From: Leptospirillum ferrooxidans C2-3
Lineage (GTDB): Bacteria > Nitrospirota > Leptospirillia > Leptospirillales > Leptospirillaceae
Assembly: GCF_000284315.1 (NCBI RefSeq)
Contig: NC_017094.1
Location: 248,001-312,000 of the forward strand
Length of the DNA stretch: 64,000 nucleotides
Direction of reading: 5' to 3'
Shown piece after piece: positions 59,888 to 64,000 of this stretch; positions within the stretch are counted from its first letter, which is position 1, and each line of letters starts with the position of its first letter. Made by a program: the position numbers and the translations under genes. The notes under the pieces were generated by a model. The model searched no databases. It worked only from the letters and a program-made list of their open reading frames with translations, and was not told the DNA's origin.

Positions 59888-61357
59888 CTATTTAGGTGGG
59901 GAAAATGTGAACATGGAGGGAGTGATCCGGTTGTCGACCGCCACGGGTTCACGGACAAGCTCGGGTGCTGATCCTGTGGCGGCCAGCAGGTCGAACTGGC
60001 TTTGGAGAAAGGATTCCGTTGCGTCGACGTATTTCAGTTGGGCGTGTACAAGATCGCGAAGACTGATGATGAGTTCAAGGGCATGATAGACACCCAGACG
60101 CACCCTTTTTCTCGAGGCCATGAATGTTTGCCGGGCAAGCCTGACATCGGATACGGCGATCCTTTCTTCGGAAAAGCTCTGGTTCAGGGATTCATATGAC
60201 TGGCTGACCTGCCGGTGAACCAGAAGCCTGGTCCTTTCCAGCCTGCTGTCGGCCAGCTCTTTTTGCCTGTTTGTCAGAAGAATTCTGGCAGGATCGAGTA
60301 TTCCCCCGGGTCCCACCGTCCATGAGGCAAAAAACAGGGTGGATCCATATCCTGTCAACGCATAGGGATCCGGACCGAGCTGACCGTTCAGCATCGTGAC
60401 GCCAATCGTGGGCAAGAGAGGAGCATACAGCGCTTCGTTGATGCCTTGTCGGCCCTCTGTGACCTGATAATGGCGTTTTTGCAAAAGGGGCCGATTCTTG
60501 TCCGAGAGGGTTAAGAGAGGTTCCAGGCGGTTTGGCATCTGGATGAAGAGCCTGGGAAGAATAAAGGACTCCTGCGGAATGGGAAGTGTTTCCCGTCCGG
60601 TTCCTAAAAGTTGGGCCAGGCGGAACCCGGCGATATAGGTCAGCCGCTCTTCTTCCACCAGGGCTCTCGAGTCTCTCGTGACCTCGTGGGCGGCCCGGAG
60701 AAGGCCGACAATGCTCGCTCCCCCCAGCTCCATTAGTCTCTTTTCCTCTTTCAGGATCTGCGCCGATATGGCGACTGCCCTTTCCAGAACGTAAATTCTG
60801 GACAGAAGGGCGCTTTCTTCGAAGTAGAGCCTGGCGGCCTGGGCCGTTTTCTGGTTAATCGTTTCGGACAGCTGAGAGCGGGTTTCATCGATCCTGGTTG
60901 TCTTGATCAATGTCTGAAAGCCCGAGACGCCCGGGCTTGTGCTCAAAACTCCTCCCTGTTCGATCATCGTGTGTTGCTTCTGGATATTTTCAAATAATCC
61001 GCTCGAACTCTGGACCTCCCCATTGTAAGCCATGGTTCCCCCGTTGACGGTAAAAGACGGGAAAAAGCCCTCGATAGCCAGATCCCTGATGGCATAGGAA
61101 ACGGCGAGTCTTTTTTTCTGGATCCTGATTTCCGGAGAGAGCTTGACCACCCGTTCAAGCACCTGAGAGATGGTGATGGGCAAGAGCCGGTATTGTGGTG
61201 AGGGGAAAATCGGAACCTTCGGGAGGTCTTCGATGTCCTGGTTGATGGAGGAGGTGGCCGCAATGGCTATGTTTTTGGAATGAAGGCCGGGCAATGGACA
61301 GGAGGAGATCAAGATCGAAAGGAGAATAAGCAAAATTCCTGGGACTGATCTGCTCAT
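59888..61357 (-). CDS. TolC-family outer membrane efflux protein
   Basis: 489 residues. The N-terminus (GILLILLSILISSCPLPGLHS) is a signal peptide with a possible lipobox ISSC, as in NodT-type lipoproteins. The mature part has the long alpha-barrel helices of the OEP family (LERVVKLSPEIRIQKKRLAVSYAIRDLAIEGFFPS; ESALLSRIYVLERAVAISAQILKEEKRLME; RLLVHRQVSQSYESLNQSFSEERIA). It forms the outer channel for the RND system encoded upstream. Its start overlaps the stop of the RND/adaptor gene. Confidence 0.88.
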   Translation of the reverse strand: MSRSVPGILLILLSILISSCPLPGLHSKNIAIAATSSINQDIEDLPKVPIFPSPQYRLLPITISQVLERVVKLSPEIRIQKKRLAVSYAIRDLAIEGFFPSFTVNGGTMAYNGEVQSSSGLFENIQKQHTMIEQGGVLSTSPGVSGFQTLIKTTRIDETRSQLSETINQKTAQAARLYFEESALLSRIYVLERAVAISAQILKEEKRLMELGGASIVGLLRAAHEVTRDSRALVEEERLTYIAGFRLAQLLGTGRETLPIPQESFILPRLFIQMPNRLEPLLTLSDKNRPLLQKRHYQVTEGRQGINEALYAPLLPTIGVTMLNGQLGPDPYALTGYGSTLFFASWTVGPGGILDPARILLTNRQKELADSRLERTRLLVHRQVSQSYESLNQSFSEERIAVSDVRLARQTFMASRKRVRLGVYHALELIISLRDLVHAQLKYVDATESFLQSQFDLLAATGSAPELVREPVAVDNRITPSMFTFSPPK

Positions 61358-64000
61358 TTTTGAACTCCCGGCTCTTCCCGGACAATGGGGTGGTCTCCGG
61401 ACAGGACCTGATGCTTGCCGGAGACAATGACCGCTTCCGATAGGTTCACTCCCTTCAGGATCTCAATGCTGACACCGTTGTCCTCTCCTGGAATGATGCG
61501 TCGCTCTTCAACTGAACCATCTTTTTTCAGTACATAAATAAACAGAAGGCCGTTTCTGGTCATGATGGCCGTATCGGGGATGGTCAGCCTGTTCTTGAGT
61601 GTATGGAGCAACAGGGAGACCCGTATGAACATTCCGGGTTTGAGCCGCTCGTTCCGGTTGTCGAAGATCGCCTCGACAGGCATCGTCTTGCTGTCTGGAT
61701 TCAGTGCGTGGCTGACCAGGGCGATTTTGCCCGAAATGGGATGATCAGGGTCTTGTTTGACGATGATGAGGGCAGGGGTGCCGATCGTCACATCATCGAC
61801 CGATGCTTGCGGAATATCAATTCTGACTCTCACTCTGGAGATGTCTTCAAGACGGAAAAGAGGGGTGTTGCTCCCTTTCTGTCCGACAAGGGCCCCCGGA
61901 TCGACATACCTTCTGGTGATGATTCCTGAAAACGGAGCCCGTATGACGGAAAACTGGAGTTGTGTGACATCTTCCCTGAGATTGGCCAGGGCTGAGAGAT
62001 AAAGATTCTGGGCCTGATCGACCTCTTCTCTCGAGATCAGGTCGGGAGATTCCTTGAGGGTTTGCCTGAAGCGGTTCAAAAGGGTCAGTCGGTACTGATA
62101 ATTGGCCAGTGCTCGCATGAAGTGTGTTCTCAGTTCGGGAATGTCGATCTGGGCAAGAATGTCATTTTTCCGGACACTTGACCCGATGTCGACCGAGACG
62201 GTTTTCAGGTATCCCAGAACCTGCGGATGGATTTCGGTCGACTGGTAGGATGTGACCGTTCCCGGGAGCCTGATGGAAACGGGAAGATCCGTGATGGTGG
62301 GATGAGTCACAAGGACTGTTGCCCTTGATCCCTCTATCGTGACCAGCTTGTCCTTTCGGGGAGTCTGGTGGCAGGAAACCAGAAATGGCATGAGAAAAAG
62401 CACAAGAAGGATCGATCGTAACGGAGTGTTGATCATGTTTTGGCCTTTATGGGTGGTGATGAATTGTTCTGTTTTCTTTAAAAAGAGAAAAGAGAGGACA
62501 GGAATCAAAAAGAGCGTCAGGGGAGTGGCGACAAGAAGTCCTCCGATAACGGACCTTGCCAGGGGAAGGGTGTTCTCGGATCCGACGCCAAAGCGGATGG
62601 CGACGGGGATCATGGCTGTAATGGCCGACAGGCTTGTGATCAGGATCGGCCGGATCCTTTCCCTGGACCCCCTCAGGATGGACTCCCTGAGGGGGATTCC
62701 CTCGTTGACGTACCGAAGGTAGCGGTTGACGAGAAGGATGCTGTTCGACGCGACAATACCGATCGTCATGAAGATCCCCATGATCGAAACAAGATTCAGG
62801 GAGGAATGGAGGATGCCAAGAAGGGCCATGCTGCCAATGATACCGAGAGGGACAACGCCGAGAACAATCAGGGGAGCGATGAAAGAACGGTAAAAGACAA
62901 GGAGAAGAAGGAAAAGGAAAAAGACTGCCAGCAGTATGCCTTTCGAAAGATTGGAAAAGGCATGCCTTATATGGGTCGTCATACCCACAAAACGGATGTG
63001 GATTCCGGGGGGTGTGGATGTGTTCTTTAACAGCTGGTTGATCCTGTCGGAAATCTGGATGGACTCTCCCGGGGAAGGCGCAACCAGAACATCTATGGCC
63101 CGGTCCAGACGATCGTGATCGATCTCTTCGGGGATATCCTGATGGGTAACCCGTGCGAGCTCTCCGAGATAGGTGATGCTTCCTTTCTGGGTGTGGGCTA
63201 CGGGAAGATTGGTCAGGTCTTCCATTCTCGTAAACTTTTCCGGCGGGTACATGACGGAAAGGTAGTAGAAGAATCCGGTTACGGGGTCGATCCAGGGAAT
63301 GGGCCGGATCGCGTTATTGGAGTTCAGGCTGACCTGAACATTCTTCGCAACCTCGTCTTCTTCTGTTCCGAGGATCTTTCCAAGCGTCCGGTCGACCTCG
63401 ATCTTCAGGGCCGGGTAATGGGGGCGTTGAAAGACATTGGAGGACAGGACTCCGGGAAGACCCCTTACTTTTTCCGCCAAACGTTTGGCATAAAGCATGC
63501 TGTTTTGGTAATGGTCTCCATGAATTTCGATGATCACAGGAGTGATTCTGCCCCGGGAAAGAAGATCCTGGACGATTCCGCTGGCCTTGAAGAGGAAAAT
63601 GGTGTTTTCAAAGTGCTTTCGCAGAATGGGCTCAAGATGTCTGATCGCCTGGGCAGTCGAATAGTGGCGATGATTTTTGGAGACCAGCGCGACATCGATA
63701 ATGGCCGTATCCGTTCCGGCATTGGGGTTGAAAATCGATGACCACCCTGCCTTGATGCCGATATTGGAGACGATCGCCGTGACGGTGTTCCCGGGAAGGG
63801 ATTTCCGTATCAGATGATCGATGGCGATCGATTCCTTCCGGGATACGGAAAGGCGTGACCCGCCCGGAAAATGGACAAAGATCCTGAACTGGCCGGCGTC
63901 GACCTCGGGATAAAGGCTCTGCGGAACCGAGCGCCCAAGAGGGAGGATCAGAAGAAGGATCATGGTAATGAAAAGAAGGGTTCTCGCCGGATGCAAGAGC
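61354..64000 (-). CDS. RND efflux permease fused in frame to a periplasmic adaptor (N-terminus beyond window)
   Basis: One frame without stop runs in from the window edge. The first about 520 residues are the C-terminal half of an RND permease: membrane helix 7 (RTLLFITMILLLILPLG), the pore and docking region, and helices 8-12, including SIMGIFMTIGIVASNSILLVNRY. Then, after FLKKTEQFITTHKGQN, comes MINTPLRSILLVLFLMPFLVSC, a lipoprotein-type signal, and a full membrane-fusion protein (STEIHPQVLGYLKTVSVDIGSSVRKNDILAQID, RAPFSGIITRRYVDPGALVGQKG). The internal ATG at 62436 has a weak AAGG, so separate adaptor synthesis is also possible. Topology fits: RND C-termini are cytoplasmic and the extra helix would lead the adaptor to the periplasm. 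Confidence 0.85.
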   Translation of the reverse strand, partial: LLHPARTLLFITMILLLILPLGRSVPQSLYPEVDAGQFRIFVHFPGGSRLSVSRKESIAIDHLIRKSLPGNTVTAIVSNIGIKAGWSSIFNPNAGTDTAIIDVALVSKNHRHYSTAQAIRHLEPILRKHFENTIFLFKASGIVQDLLSRGRITPVIIEIHGDHYQNSMLYAKRLAEKVRGLPGVLSSNVFQRPHYPALKIEVDRTLGKILGTEEDEVAKNVQVSLNSNNAIRPIPWIDPVTGFFYYLSVMYPPEKFTRMEDLTNLPVAHTQKGSITYLGELARVTHQDIPEEIDHDRLDRAIDVLVAPSPGESIQISDRINQLLKNTSTPPGIHIRFVGMTTHIRHAFSNLSKGILLAVFFLFLLLLVFYRSFIAPLIVLGVVPLGIIGSMALLGILHSSLNLVSIMGIFMTIGIVASNSILLVNRYLRYVNEGIPLRESILRGSRERIRPILITSLSAITAMIPVAIRFGVGSENTLPLARSVIGGLLVATPLTLFLIPVLSFLFLKKTEQFITTHKGQNMINTPLRSILLVLFLMPFLVSCHQTPRKDKLVTIEGSRATVLVTHPTITDLPVSIRLPGTVTSYQSTEIHPQVLGYLKTVSVDIGSSVRKNDILAQIDIPELRTHFMRALANYQYRLTLLNRFRQTLKESPDLISREEVDQAQNLYLSALANLREDVTQLQFSVIRAPFSGIITRRYVDPGALVGQKGSNTPLFRLEDISRVRVRIDIPQASVDDVTIGTPALIIVKQDPDHPISGKIALVSHALNPDSKTMPVEAIFDNRNERLKPGMFIRVSLLLHTLKNRLTIPDTAIMTRNGLLFIYVLKKDGSVEERRIIPGEDNGVSIEILKGVNLSEAVIVSGKHQVLSGDHPIVREEPGVQK

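Overview
The window looks like a chromosomal segment of a Gram-negative, polarly flagellated bacterium. Gene content and style best fit an acidophilic iron oxidiser of the Leptospirillum type (phylum Nitrospirota). That assignment is my inference from familiarity with such clusters, not from a search. Most genes are on the plus strand, packed with ATGA, TTGA or GTGA overlaps, and start codons are often GTG or TTG.

Left part (1-4506): the end of a glycine decarboxylase P-protein subunit, a LipM/LplA-type lipoate-related transferase, a short gene truncated by a degenerate IS200/IS605 TnpB element, an HDOD protein and the epoxyqueuosine reductase queG, which appears to start at CTG.

Motility region (4535-39836): a sigma-54 activator without receiver domain, an exported TPR protein, an FlrB-like histidine kinase and an FlrC-like response regulator precede a long flagellar/chemotaxis locus: flgB-flgC-fliE-fliF-fliG-fliH-fliI-fliJ-motE-like-fliK-flgD-flgE, then fliL-fliN-fliO-fliP, then fliQ-fliR-flhB-flhA-flhF-flhG-fliA-cheY-cheA-mcp-cheW-motA-motB, three small flagellum-associated genes, and a FlhB C-terminal paralogue. 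Three good -24/-12 sigma-54 promoters lie before flgB, fliL and fliQ, matching the regulators upstream. FlhF, FlhG, sigma-54 control and FliA together suggest polar flagella. fliM, cheB, cheR and cheZ are not present here.

Accessory zone (39837-41356): a GC-richer PIN toxin/antitoxin pair on the minus strand, flanked by palindromes and about 570 bp of apparently non-coding DNA.

Housekeeping and transport (41357-58146): dapL, folK, mutY, a secreted repeat lipoprotein, a DUF3332 lipoprotein, two membrane-anchored minus-strand genes, a NitT/TauT-like ABC transporter with a double-length permease and a detached AAA-associated domain, dprA, topA, trmFO, a Xer recombinase, argB, a lipoprotein and a dUTPase.

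Right end (58132-64000, minus strand): an HD-GYP phosphodiesterase with its own operator-like promoter, and a tripartite efflux operon in which the RND permease and the periplasmic adaptor form one continuous reading frame, followed by a TolC-type outer-membrane gene. The RND N-terminal half lies beyond the window. I saw no tRNA, rRNA or CRISPR array.
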